Positions 1 to 6,778 of a stretch of 7,022 nucleotides of DNA are shown here, piece by piece. Source of the DNA: Spirochaetaceae bacterium. GTDB taxonomy: Bacteria; Spirochaetota; Spirochaetia; DSM-27196; PWMO01. Position numbers and translations under genes: made by a program. Every line of letters starts with the position of its first letter. The first letter of the stretch is position 1. Below the pieces are notes generated by a model, which saw nothing but the letters and a program-made list of their open reading frames with translations, was not told where the DNA came from and made no database searches. The DNA lies in the NCBI GenBank assembly GCA_003558175.1, contig PWMO01000364.1, positions 1-7,022 on the forward strand, read 5' to 3'.

Positions 1-203
1 AGGTGTTTGAAGAGTATCGCCCCGAGATCGATCGCAGAATAGTCGAGCAATCGGATCAGCTGCTGGAAGAGATGCGCGAAGCGGGCACAATGATCGTCCA
101 ACCCGATACCGAGGCGTTTCGCCGCCACTCGGAGGCGCATATGCAGCGCATCTACGGTGACCGCTGGGGCGAATTGATCACGCGTATCAAGGCCATTCAA
201 TAG
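1..203 (+). CDS. dctP: TRAP transporter solute-binding protein (DctP family), 3' end only
   Basis: This is the last 66 or so residues of a periplasmic binding protein that captures an organic-acid ligand and delivers it to the DctQM membrane pair. The gene runs off the left edge; the GTG at position 3 is only an internal codon. The visible part is a charged amphipathic helix (around EEYRPEIDRRIVEQSD, then LLEEMREAGTMIVQPD), followed by a short helix with EAFRRHSEAH and the C-terminal GDRWGELITRIKAIQ. The pattern 'long helix, a turn reading Asp/Thr-Glu-Ala-Phe-Arg, then a terminal helix ending in Ile-Arg/Lys-Ala' is typical of DctP C-termini. Its position directly before dctQ and dctM supports the call strongly. 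The ligand cannot be predicted, because the binding-pocket arginine region lies outside the window. Confidence 0.85.
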   Translation, partial: VFEEYRPEIDRRIVEQSDQLLEEMREAGTMIVQPDTEAFRRHSEAHMQRIYGDRWGELITRIKAIQ

Positions 204-305
204 CTCAGGCCGACTTCCGTAATTTGTTTGCGTTGGTATTCAACTGCGCCGTGGGTGCGAACTGCTTGCATCCGCGGCGCTCTGCAATCGCCCGGGAGGA
301 AACAG
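204..305 (+). other. dctP-dctQ intergenic spacer
   Basis: This 102-base gap between the binding-protein stop codon and the dctQ start is the largest gap in the plus-strand operon. I see no clear rho-independent terminator or promoter in it. The dctQ reading frame stays open back to a TTG at 228, but the translation there (Trp, Tyr, Ser, Pro and Cys rich) does not look like a DctQ N-terminus. In many TRAP operons the binding protein is needed in excess over the membrane subunits, and a gap here could allow differential translation or RNA processing; that is inference. Confidence 0.4.
294..300 (+). promoter_or_regulatory. Shine-Dalgarno site that sets the dctQ start
   Basis: GGGAGGA lies five bases before a GTG at 306 and is the best ribosome-binding site in the region. 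It favours GTG 306 over the upstream in-frame TTG at 228, which has no comparable site. Confidence 0.75.
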
Positions 306-788
306 GTGAAGGCACGAGTACTGAAATGGCTCGACAACGTTGAGAGCTACGTCACCCTGCTGCTCTTCTTGATCATGTCGGCGTTCATCGGACTGCAGAT
401 CGTCTCGCGCTACGTGATGAACAATCCATTGCGGTTTCCCGACGAGGTGGCGCGTCACGCCTACGTCTGGATGACCTTCATAGGTCTATCGCTGGCAACC
501 AAAACCGGCGATCACATACGGGTCGATGTTGTCGGTTTCTTCGCCAAAGGCAGGGCGCGCGCGGCAATCGATACCGTGGTGGAAGTCGGAACGCTGCTCG
601 TGCTGGTGGCGCTTGCGGTGCTCGGTTTCCAGTATGCGGAGTTCAGTCGCGTTAACCGGTGGTCTTCAATGCCGGTGCTGAGCATGATTCTGGTGTCGAT
701 ATCGTTTCCGATCGGGTGCACGCTGGCGTCGGTGCGGATGGTTCAGATTCTGCTGCGCAGGTTCGGCCTGCTGAAAGACGAGGAGTGA
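306..788 (+). CDS. dctQ: TRAP transporter small permease subunit (DctQ)
   Basis: This is the small integral membrane subunit of a TRAP transporter, which pairs with DctM in the inner membrane and supports docking of the loaded binding protein. The 160-residue product has four likely membrane segments at about residues 16-36, 48-66, 88-110 and 122-148, the usual DctQ layout. The family signature is clear: after helix 1 comes SRYVMNNPLRFPDEVARHA, then YVWMTFIGLS, then a short charged stretch (KTGDHIRVDV). The start is the GTG at 306, chosen because GGGAGGA lies just upstream and because the added residues from 228 do not resemble the family. The last codons contain the AGGAG used as ribosome-binding site for dctM, so the two genes are translationally linked. 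The fold is certain; the substrate is unknown. Confidence 0.93.
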   Translation: MKARVLKWLDNVESYVTLLLFLIMSAFIGLQIVSRYVMNNPLRFPDEVARHAYVWMTFIGLSLATKTGDHIRVDVVGFFAKGRARAAIDTVVEVGTLLVLVALAVLGFQYAEFSRVNRWSSMPVLSMILVSISFPIGCTLASVRMVQILLRRFGLLKDEE

Positions 789-791
789 TCC

Positions 792-2081
792 ATGGCACTG
801 GCGGCTCTCTTCATTGCGCTCTTTGTCATGTTACTGCTCGGGTTTCCCATCTATATCGCGCTGACCGGGGCGTCGCTGCTCTACGTCCTGTTGAATGAAC
901 ATCTCTCATTCATGATCGCCATCCAGCGTATGGTAGCTGCCCCAAACTCGTTCACGCTGCTCGCGGTGCCGTTCTTCATTCTTGCCGGCCAGATCATGAA
1001 CAACGGCGGCGTGACTACCCGCATCTTCCGGTTTGCCAAGAGCTGCGTTGGTCACCTGCGCGGGGGTCTCGGCTACGTGAACGTGGTTTCCAGCATCATC
1101 TTCGCCGGCATGTCAGGGTCGGCCCTGGCGGACGCCGGCGGTCTGGGTATGGTAGAGATCGAAGCGATGCGCCGCGAGAACTACGACGAGGACTTCTCGA
1201 TCGGCGTGACCGCGGCGTCTTCCATAATTGGGCCAATCATTCCGCCGAGCATCCCGTTCGTGATCTACGGTGCAGTTGCGGGTGTCTCGATCGGCGGACT
1301 ATTCATTGGCGGCGTTCTGCCCGGTCTGATCATGGCAACTGCGCTGTTCCTCATGGTGTTTTTCGTCTCCCGAAAACGCCGGTACCCGGTTACGAAGCGG
1401 GCGACACCGGGTGAGATTGTGCGTACCTTCGGTTCTTCATTTCTGGCGCTGCTCACCCCGCTGGTGATAATCGGCGGCATCTGGGGCGGTTTCTTCACTC
1501 CCACTGAAGCGGCGTTCATCAGCATCGTCTACGCGTTGCTGATTACCGTCTTCGTCTACCGCGACCAGGGGCTCGATGCCATTCCAAAGCTGATCATGGA
1601 TACCGTCCGCGTGGTTGCGCCGGCAATCATGATTGTATCGGCGGCCAACCTGTTCGGCTGGATTCTGAACTACGAGAACGTTGACCGCTACCTGGTCAAT
1701 TTTCTCTTCGGCATCTCTACCAACCGCTACGTCATTCTGCTGGTCATCAACCTGTTGCTCCTGGTGCTGGGGATGTTCCTGGAGGTTGTGTCTGCCATCA
1801 TGCTGCTACTGCCGATTCTGGGCCCGGTTGTCGAACTGCTCGGCATTCACCCGATTCACTTCGGCATCATTCTGGTGGTGAACCTGATGATCGGGCTGCT
1901 CACGCCTCCGGTGGGTTTTGTGCTCTACGTGCTTGCATCGGCAACGCGCAATCCGGTAGCGGACGTGATCCGCTTCATCCTGCCGTGGGTTATCCCCCTG
2001 CTTATCGCACTGATACTCATCACTCTCTTTCCAGCGATCACGCTCTGGCTGCCGACCGTTGCCGGGTTTGTGGTGCGCTGA
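792..2081 (+). CDS. dctM: TRAP transporter large permease subunit (DctM)
   Basis: This is the transport-catalysing subunit of the TRAP system, a sodium-driven secondary transporter that moves the ligand released by DctP. The product is 429 residues, the normal length for an unfused DctM, and is strongly hydrophobic throughout. Recognisable family blocks are FFILAGQIMNNGG (about 61-73), SGSALADAGGLG (108-119), GPIIPPSIPFVIYG (147-160) and, near the C-terminus, NLMIGLLTPPVG (364-375). The Gly/Ser/Pro-rich re-entrant hairpin motifs are those known in the family to form the sodium and substrate sites. The ATG at 792 is six bases after AGGAG (781-785), which lies inside the end of dctQ; the dctQ stop is only three bases before this start. 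The stop is seven bases before the larA1 start, so the racemase is almost certainly on the same transcript. No frameshift or missing block is seen. Confidence 0.96.
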   Translation: MALAALFIALFVMLLLGFPIYIALTGASLLYVLLNEHLSFMIAIQRMVAAPNSFTLLAVPFFILAGQIMNNGGVTTRIFRFAKSCVGHLRGGLGYVNVVSSIIFAGMSGSALADAGGLGMVEIEAMRRENYDEDFSIGVTAASSIIGPIIPPSIPFVIYGAVAGVSIGGLFIGGVLPGLIMATALFLMVFFVSRKRRYPVTKRATPGEIVRTFGSSFLALLTPLVIIGGIWGGFFTPTEAAFISIVYALLITVFVYRDQGLDAIPKLIMDTVRVVAPAIMIVSAANLFGWILNYENVDRYLVNFLFGISTNRYVILLVINLLLLVLGMFLEVVSAIMLLLPILGPVVELLGIHPIHFGIILVVNLMIGLLTPPVGFVLYVLASATRNPVADVIRFILPWVIPLLIALILITLFPAITLWLPTVAGFVVR

Positions 2082-2088
2082 GCCGGCC

Positions 2089-3531
2089 ATGGCTGAATCG
2101 AGGGTAGTTGAGCTGCCGTATGACGACGCAGGACTGGATCGCGTAGTCTTGCCGCAGAAGAATCTCGGCCGCTGCTACTCGGTCAAAGCGGCCCCGCACC
2201 GCCCGGCCGGAGACGTGGCGGCTACGCTGCTCGACGCTCTCGAACAACCGATCGGCACGGCGCCACTGCACGAGTTAATCCTGCGGAGGGCTCGCCGCCT
2301 TTCGACAACCGCCTCGGCCGCGGATACCGGGCCGCCGGGCTCTTCCGCTTCCGCGTGCGACCGATTGCGTGTGACGCTGATCGTTGACGACCTCACCCGA
2401 TCGACTCCGGTGCGACAGATATTGCCCCCACTGCTCAAGATCCTGCACCAGGTCGGAGTCTCACACCATAACGTAACGATCGTTGTGGCACTCGGCACGC
2501 ACCGCAAGATGACACCGCAGGAGCTGCAGCGGCGGCTGGGTGAGGCGGTATTTTCGGCGTACCGCGTCTGCAACTCACACTTTGACGATCAGTCTATGAT
2601 GGTCCTGATGGGCCGAAGCGCCGACGACGTCCCCATCTACATCGATCGCCTGGTAGCCGACGCCGACTTCCGCATCGGTATCGGCAGTATTGTTCCCCAC
2701 GGTGCGGTCGGCTGGTCCGGCGGCGGCAAGATTCTCTATCCCGGCGTAGCCGGTCACGAGACGGTGAAGCGTTTCCACTACCTTCACGGACTGACGCGCG
2801 AGAACATGAAAGGCCGGATGGAGTGCTCCGTGCGCACAACCATGGAGCAGTGGGTAGAAACCGTCGGACTGGATTTCATCGTGAACTCGGTTCAGGATCA
2901 CGAAGGGAACACCTGCGGTCTCTTCGCCGGACACTACGTGAAGGCCCAGCGCGAGGGTTCGCGCGTTGCACGGCAGATCTACTGCCACGAACGTGAACCC
3001 GCCTGCGATGTAGCGATTGCCGTTTCCCACCCGCACGATCTCGACTTCTGGCAGGCTGCCAAAGGGATTTTCTCCGCTGAGCAGCTCACCGCCGACGGCG
3101 GAGATGTCGTGCTGGTCACGCCGTGTCCGGAAGGAGAAGGAAACCACACCCGGTTCCTCGAACGCTGCGGTGATCCGCACAGCCACCAGCTGCTGCAGCG
3201 CGTACTGCGTGGGGAAATCCCTGAACCGGAAGACGCTGTATCCATCGCCCCGGCCTGCCTGATGCATGCGATCCAGCAGCGGGTCCGCGTCCACCTTGTT
3301 TCGCCGAACCTGGATCCCCGGCGAGTCCGTGACGCCGGCATGTTTCCGCATGTCAGCGCCCAGGCCGCATTGGACCATTTGCTGCTGCAGCGGCCGGACG
3401 CAAGGGTGTCGTTTGTTCTCCATAGCGATATCTGCTTTCCGCTAACCTGCTTTCCGCAAACCGGCGTTGCGGAACGCGCCGCAACAGGGTCTGAAACAGG
3501 AGCCGCGGCACGGCGCGACGCGCCGCAATAG
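2089..3531 (+). CDS. LarA/DUF2088 family nickel-pincer 2-hydroxyacid racemase or epimerase (LarA1)
   Basis: LarA enzymes use a nickel-pincer nucleotide (NPN) cofactor to racemise or epimerise 2-hydroxy acids in the cytoplasm. Aligned by eye to Lactiplantibacillus plantarum LarA numbering, this 480-residue protein keeps Asp101 and Arg104 (DLTR; Asp72/Arg75), His138 (GTHR; His108), His204 (VPHG; His174), Lys214 (SGGGK; the cofactor attachment Lys184), His230 (the Ni ligand His200) and Gln322/Lys325 (FWQAAK; Gln295/Lys298). The spacings His138-His204 (66), His204-Lys214 (10) and Lys214-His230 (16) equal those of the reference. It therefore looks catalytically complete. It is longer than LarA (424 residues) because of a Ser/Thr/Ala/Pro/Gly-rich insert at about 71-92 and a low-complexity tail from about 446. 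ATG 2089 is preferred over an in-frame TTG at 2059 that would overlap dctM. Its Shine-Dalgarno is weak, so coupling to dctM is likely. The substrate is unknown; lactate is only one option, since family members act on malate, phenyllactate, gluconate and others. Confidence 0.92.
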   Translation: MAESRVVELPYDDAGLDRVVLPQKNLGRCYSVKAAPHRPAGDVAATLLDALEQPIGTAPLHELILRRARRLSTTASAADTGPPGSSASACDRLRVTLIVDDLTRSTPVRQILPPLLKILHQVGVSHHNVTIVVALGTHRKMTPQELQRRLGEAVFSAYRVCNSHFDDQSMMVLMGRSADDVPIYIDRLVADADFRIGIGSIVPHGAVGWSGGGKILYPGVAGHETVKRFHYLHGLTRENMKGRMECSVRTTMEQWVETVGLDFIVNSVQDHEGNTCGLFAGHYVKAQREGSRVARQIYCHEREPACDVAIAVSHPHDLDFWQAAKGIFSAEQLTADGGDVVLVTPCPEGEGNHTRFLERCGDPHSHQLLQRVLRGEIPEPEDAVSIAPACLMHAIQQRVRVHLVSPNLDPRRVRDAGMFPHVSAQAALDHLLLQRPDARVSFVLHSDICFPLTCFPQTGVAERAATGSETGAAARRDAPQ

Positions 3532-3554
3532 ATCGAGTCGGTGATACATTCAAC

Positions 3555-3559
3555 AGGAG
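3555..3559 (+). promoter_or_regulatory. Shine-Dalgarno of the M20 hydrolase gene
   Basis: AGGAG lies nine bases before the ATG at 3569, inside the 37-base gap after larA1. It gives the M20 gene independent translation initiation within the operon. Confidence 0.7.
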
Positions 3560-3568
3560 CGTACAGTA

Positions 3569-5206
3569 ATGAGAGAGCGAAGCGAGTTTATCAGCTGGGT
3601 ACAGGACATACTGTCCGACGGGGAAGCCTTTCGTAATTTCCTCGTCGAGTCGCTGACGGAACTGTGCGCCATTGACTCCACACCTGAGCCCGACGTCAAC
3701 AAGCTGGCAATGCGCGAGCGGCAGGCCTTCGAAGCCATCCGTGCCATTGCGTCACGCGACTGGCCCGAAACCGTCTGGCAGTACCGCCCGATTGACTTCG
3801 AGCGGATGCGCGGCGAGGACAGCTACACGCCACCCTACTACACCGACAGTACCGCCCCGTACGCCCAGCGGTCCAACCTGGTCATGACGCTGCCCGGCAC
3901 CGGGGCTGCCCCTGACGCGGGTACGGCGAGAGTTGCCGTCAATGCACACATTGACACGGTGCCGCCGCACATCGCGCCGAACGTGCACGACGGCAGGGTG
4001 TTTGCCCGCGGCGCCTGCGACGACAAGGGCAACATCGTGGTGATGCTTGGCGCGCTCCACCTGCTGCAGCAGATCAAAAAGCAGTTCGGGGTGGCGGTTT
4101 GCCGCGACGTAACCTGCATGTTTGTCATTGACGAAGAGTCGGGCGGAAACGGATCGCTCGCCCTTGCGTTGGACCGCGATCTCAAGCAGCACTACGATGA
4201 GCTGGCGGTGCTGGAATGCTGCGACAACGTGGTCTACTGCGCCAACCGCGGTGCGGTCTGGTTTCGCATCGAACTGCCGGCCACGTTGACCGATGAGCCG
4301 CTGAAACTGACATCAGAGCTGGTGCTGGCGCTGGAGGCAGCCGGCCGCAAGATCAGGGAAGAGAGCGACCATCCGCTGTTCCTGGCGCGCCCGATACAGA
4401 CCTGTCATGGAATCTGGGGCCCCTGGGGCGAACACCCTTCACGCGTCTGCGGCTATGTTGAGTTCACGGTGCGCTCGGCGTTGGACCAGGACGCGCTTCA
4501 AACCGCCATCAATGACGGCGTAAGCCACTACATAACACTCTACGGAGACAAAACGCAGGTCACCCGCGACGGCAAACCGGTGGTGCCGTGGCACGTCCGA
4601 CTGGAGCAACAGCAGGACGGTATTCTGCTGCAAGTCATGGGCAGCACCGGGCATATGGCGGCAGTTGCTGAGAATGACGGCGCGCTGACCAAGGCAGCCT
4701 GCATCATCGATGCGCTGAAGCGAGCAGACCCTTCCTGCCACATTGAGCTTGGGGGACATGAGGCAGGAACCACGCTGGTACTTGAAGGTGGGCAGAGTTT
4801 CATCCCGACGCATCCGCTGCCGGTAGTGAAGGAACGGATCTGGGCCGCTGCCGGCGCCGTGCTGGCGCGCTATGGTGTTTCCGACGCTGAAGTGCGCCGC
4901 CTGGTCACCATGAACAAGCTGCACAACTCGGCCTTCTGCAGCGATCCGGAGTCGCCGCTGTTCCTGAACGCCCGCGACTTTGCTGACTCCGTCGGGCTGC
5001 CTCAAAACGCCACGCCACAGGGTTGGGGCGCTTCGTGTGACGCACGGCTGTTTGCCGAGCAGTATCCGCAGTTGCCGATTATCACCATGGGCGCCGGCGA
5101 TCTGAACAACGCCCACTCCGACACCGAGTCAATCGGGATTGAAGACGTAGCACGCAACTCCGCCCTGCTGGCGCTGCTGCTGCTGCAGCGCAGCGGGGCG
5201 GTTTGA
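3569..5206 (+). CDS. M20 family zinc metallohydrolase (ArgE/DapE-like amidohydrolase or peptidase)
   Basis: M20 enzymes use two zinc ions to hydrolyse amide or peptide bonds, for example in acetylornithine, succinyl-diaminopimelate or dipeptides. The full metal and catalytic set is visible: His127 and Asp129 (NAHIDTVP), bridging Asp151 (ARGACDDKGN), catalytic Glu189 and metal ligand Glu190 (IDEESGGNG), probable ligand Asp219 (ECCDN) and the final ligand His516 (NNAHSDTES). No signal peptide is seen, so it should be cytoplasmic. At 545 residues it is clearly longer than typical ArgE/DapE proteins (about 375-400). Part of the excess is an N-terminal region before the catalytic core, including a Tyr/Pro/Asp-rich stretch around residues 70-100; the rest is in the lid/dimerisation part. 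The partner genes argue against a housekeeping role in arginine or lysine synthesis. A hydrolase of N-acylated or peptide-linked hydroxy-acid conjugates imported by the TRAP system fits better, but that is inference. Confidence 0.9.
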   Translation: MRERSEFISWVQDILSDGEAFRNFLVESLTELCAIDSTPEPDVNKLAMRERQAFEAIRAIASRDWPETVWQYRPIDFERMRGEDSYTPPYYTDSTAPYAQRSNLVMTLPGTGAAPDAGTARVAVNAHIDTVPPHIAPNVHDGRVFARGACDDKGNIVVMLGALHLLQQIKKQFGVAVCRDVTCMFVIDEESGGNGSLALALDRDLKQHYDELAVLECCDNVVYCANRGAVWFRIELPATLTDEPLKLTSELVLALEAAGRKIREESDHPLFLARPIQTCHGIWGPWGEHPSRVCGYVEFTVRSALDQDALQTAINDGVSHYITLYGDKTQVTRDGKPVVPWHVRLEQQQDGILLQVMGSTGHMAAVAENDGALTKAACIIDALKRADPSCHIELGGHEAGTTLVLEGGQSFIPTHPLPVVKERIWAAAGAVLARYGVSDAEVRRLVTMNKLHNSAFCSDPESPLFLNARDFADSVGLPQNATPQGWGASCDARLFAEQYPQLPIITMGAGDLNNAHSDTESIGIEDVARNSALLALLLLQRSGAV

Positions 5207-5236
5207 GCAAGCGGTGCGGACAGTGGGCTGGTGTCG
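5207..5236. other. Convergent intergenic gap between the M20 gene and larA2
   Basis: Only 30 bases separate the two facing stop codons, with no T-tract terminator in either direction. The nearest hairpin is GCGCTGC / GCAGCGC with a seven-base loop at 5171-5191, inside the last codons of the M20 gene (the Leu-rich ALLLLQR). It has no U-run after it. Transcripts from the two sides probably overlap. Confidence 0.5.
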
Positions 5237-6556
5237 CTATGTGCCGGGCGCTCCCTGTTGCAGTGAACGCGGTACAACCAGCGTGTCGGCTACGCTGGTG
5301 GCCGAGAGCACACGTACGCGGGCGCTGGGGCCCTGGCGCGCTTTCACCCTCGCGACAGCCTCCTCCGCGGTCGCAACGGCGCTGATGCCCAGTCGGGCCC
5401 ACGTCTGTTGTTCTGCGACTGCAGACACAACGGTCAAGTCAACGGCCCGCTCATGCAAGAGCCTGCTCACGAGCACCATGTGAGAAGCAGCGGCGAGATT
5501 GGTGAGTTCACCGGTACTCACCAACAGACGTATCTCCTCCGTCGGCGGATATCCGTAGCGCTCAATCTCCAGGTGCGCCGGCGCAATGCCACGAGGGCAG
5601 GCCGAGAAAAGGATAACGTCCCCTCCCGGGCGCACCAGAAACTCTCCCATGAAGTACCCCACAACGGCGGCCCAGAAGTCCGAAGCCCACAGTCCCATTC
5701 CGACAACGAGAACGTCCGCCGGTTGATCGAGGTCAATGGCGTACATGTCCTCCGCGTAACGTACACAGGCGCGATGAGCCAGAACACAATCTCCAGCGGC
5801 CAGAAACGCTGGTTCATCTCTCTTGTTTAGAACCGCGTTGACCACGTACTCAAGCCCCACCTCCCGGCCGATTGTTTCGATTTCGTGCCGCATGGGATTC
5901 TCAGCCCGGGCGTACAACTCCCGAGGAGAGTAGAAAGTACTATGCCAATGCGTGGAACCCACTGTTGCCGCGCCGCAGACGCCCGGGTCAATAATCTTGG
6001 CGCCTCCGGACCAACCCGCGGAGAAATGTGGCTTCACGTTGCCGATGCCGATACGCAAATCCGCTTCGTATACGGTTCGATTCACACGGATGGGCGTTCC
6101 CTGACTGGTCACTCCCAGGTCCACCAGTTCAACGTCCGACCAGCAATCATGGTTCTGAACCCGAACGCAATCGACAAGATAAGATCCCAGGAGCTCTCGC
6201 AGTTCTTCATCCGTCATAGGCTCATGTGTTCCCAGTGCTACAACGATCGTAATCTGCTCGGACCCGACGCCGGAGTCCGTTAGTTCGTCAAACACGGCGC
6301 GCGCTATCTCGTCCTGATGCATCGGCCTGCTACCGTCCGGCACGATAATACAGACCGTTGGTGCCGTGTGAACGATCCGCTGTACCACCTCCCGTAACGG
6401 CGGGGCCGCTACCGGCTGCTTCAGCGCTCGGCGAACCTCGGTGTAGACGTCGCCTACCGAAGGTCGGTCCCAGAGCGCGATTCTCGCAAAGGTCCAGTCA
6501 GGCGGAAGCAACACACTTGTAACGGTGCCGTCATGTTCTACGTCGCAATAGTTCAT
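5237..6556 (-). CDS. LarA/DUF2088 family protein with altered substrate-binding residues (LarA2)
   Basis: This 439-residue protein is a second LarA homologue, distinct from LarA1 in sequence. It keeps Asp74/Arg77 (PDGSRP), His111 (GTH), His177 (KPHF), cofactor Lys187 (SGGAK) and Ni ligand His203 (STHW), with the same spacings 66, 10 and 16 as LarA1 and L. plantarum LarA. It should therefore still bind the NPN cofactor. Two departures are clear: His111 is followed by Glu where the family usually has Arg, and the stretch after Asp-Phe-Trp reads AAVV (296-299), so the family's Gln and Lys (Gln295/Lys298 in LarA) are replaced by Ala296 and Val299. Its length is near the family norm and it has neither the internal insert nor the long tail of LarA1. 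The ATG at 6556 has GAGG four bases upstream and a good promoter. It converges on the M20 gene. Either a LarA-like enzyme for another substrate or a catalytically different branch is possible. Confidence 0.9.
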   Translation of the reverse strand: MNYCDVEHDGTVTSVLLPPDWTFARIALWDRPSVGDVYTEVRRALKQPVAAPPLREVVQRIVHTAPTVCIIVPDGSRPMHQDEIARAVFDELTDSGVGSEQITIVVALGTHEPMTDEELRELLGSYLVDCVRVQNHDCWSDVELVDLGVTSQGTPIRVNRTVYEADLRIGIGNVKPHFSAGWSGGAKIIDPGVCGAATVGSTHWHSTFYSPRELYARAENPMRHEIETIGREVGLEYVVNAVLNKRDEPAFLAAGDCVLAHRACVRYAEDMYAIDLDQPADVLVVGMGLWASDFWAAVVGYFMGEFLVRPGGDVILFSACPRGIAPAHLEIERYGYPPTEEIRLLVSTGELTNLAAASHMVLVSRLLHERAVDLTVVSAVAEQQTWARLGISAVATAEEAVARVKARQGPSARVRVLSATSVADTLVVPRSLQQGAPGT

Positions 6557-6580
6557 TTATCCTCAACTCCGCAGTCGACC

Positions 6581-6609
6581 AGTATCGTTCGGGAACACCC
6601 CGGGGTCAA
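6581..6609 (-). promoter_or_regulatory. Predicted sigma70-type promoter of larA2
   Basis: Read on the minus strand, TTGACC (plus positions 6604-6609) and GATACT (6581-6586) are separated by exactly 17 bases. These match the -35 consensus at 5 of 6 and the -10 consensus at 4 of 6. The -10 ends 24 bases before the ATG at 6556, which gives a short leader of about 18 bases. This is the best promoter I find in the window. Confidence 0.6.
6597..6606. promoter_or_regulatory. Perfect 10-base palindrome over the larA2 -35/spacer junction (possible operator)
   Basis: ACCCCGGGGT is fully self-complementary and overlaps the downstream half of the -35 hexamer and the start of the spacer. A second, weaker inverted repeat (GTTC-GG-GAAC, 6587-6596) fills the rest of the spacer. 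A repressor or regulator bound here would block RNA polymerase directly. No regulator gene is in the window to match it. Confidence 0.35.
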
Positions 6610-6629
6610 GAGCGCCGAGTTGTCGTGGC

Positions 6630-6643
6630 TCCGAATTTTCGGA
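6630..6643. repeat. Short inverted repeat TCCGAA-TT-TTCGGA
   Basis: Six-base perfect arms surround a two-base centre. Flanking GG (6627-6628) and CC (6644-6645) can extend the pairing past a bulged C. It lies just upstream of the larA2 -35 on the minus strand, so it could be a regulator site; as an RNA hairpin the loop is too tight without opening a pair. Confidence 0.35.
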
Positions 6644-6717
6644 CCTCTGAGATGTCGCGGGTTCCCCAAAATCTAAGTTTGCCCGGAGCTGTCGGAACTG
6701 TTACGAACCTTGTAAAA

Positions 6718-6767
6718 GCAGCGAAAAGCTGCAGAAAGTTCGCTCATTTCTGAAGCAGCAGAAAAAC
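6718..6767. repeat. Cluster of small hairpins and a degenerate direct repeat
   Basis: GCAGC-GAAAA-GCTGC (6718-6732) is followed by CAGAAA (6732-6737) pairing with TTTCTG (6747-6752). AGCAGCGAAAA (6717-6727) recurs in degenerate form as AGCAGCAGAAAAA (6755-6767). On the minus strand the first hairpin is followed by TTTT, a weak terminator-like pattern with a stem of only five pairs. The function is unknown. Confidence 0.3.
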
Positions 6768-6778
6768 TCCGCGAGTAT

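Noticed and set aside
228..305. Extended dctQ start at TTG 228
   Set aside because: No ribosome-binding site precedes it, and the added 26 residues do not resemble a DctQ N-terminus; GTG 306 has a strong site.
2059..2088. Extended larA1 start at TTG 2059, overlapping dctM
   Set aside because: The extra ten residues do not match the family N-terminus, which begins close to the VELPY motif that follows ATG 2089.
2575..3423. Long minus-strand open frame (282 codons) opposite larA1
   Set aside because: It lies wholly antisense to a gene with a full set of LarA motifs, its translation has no recognisable domain, and long antisense frames are common in GC-rich coding DNA.
4439..5116. Minus-strand open frame of 225 codons opposite the M20 gene
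   Set aside because: It is antisense to clearly conserved M20 coding sequence, and its translation is Arg/Gln/His-rich without family features.
5408..6283. Two plus-strand frames of 140 and 132 codons within larA2
   Set aside because: They are shadows of the larA2 frame, which carries exact LarA motif spacing; the plus-strand translations look like no protein family and lack good start signals.
6694..6768. Minus-strand mini-ORF of about 24 codons starting near 6768
   Set aside because: No convincing Shine-Dalgarno at proper spacing and no recognisable product; it overlaps a run of hairpins that explains the region as well.
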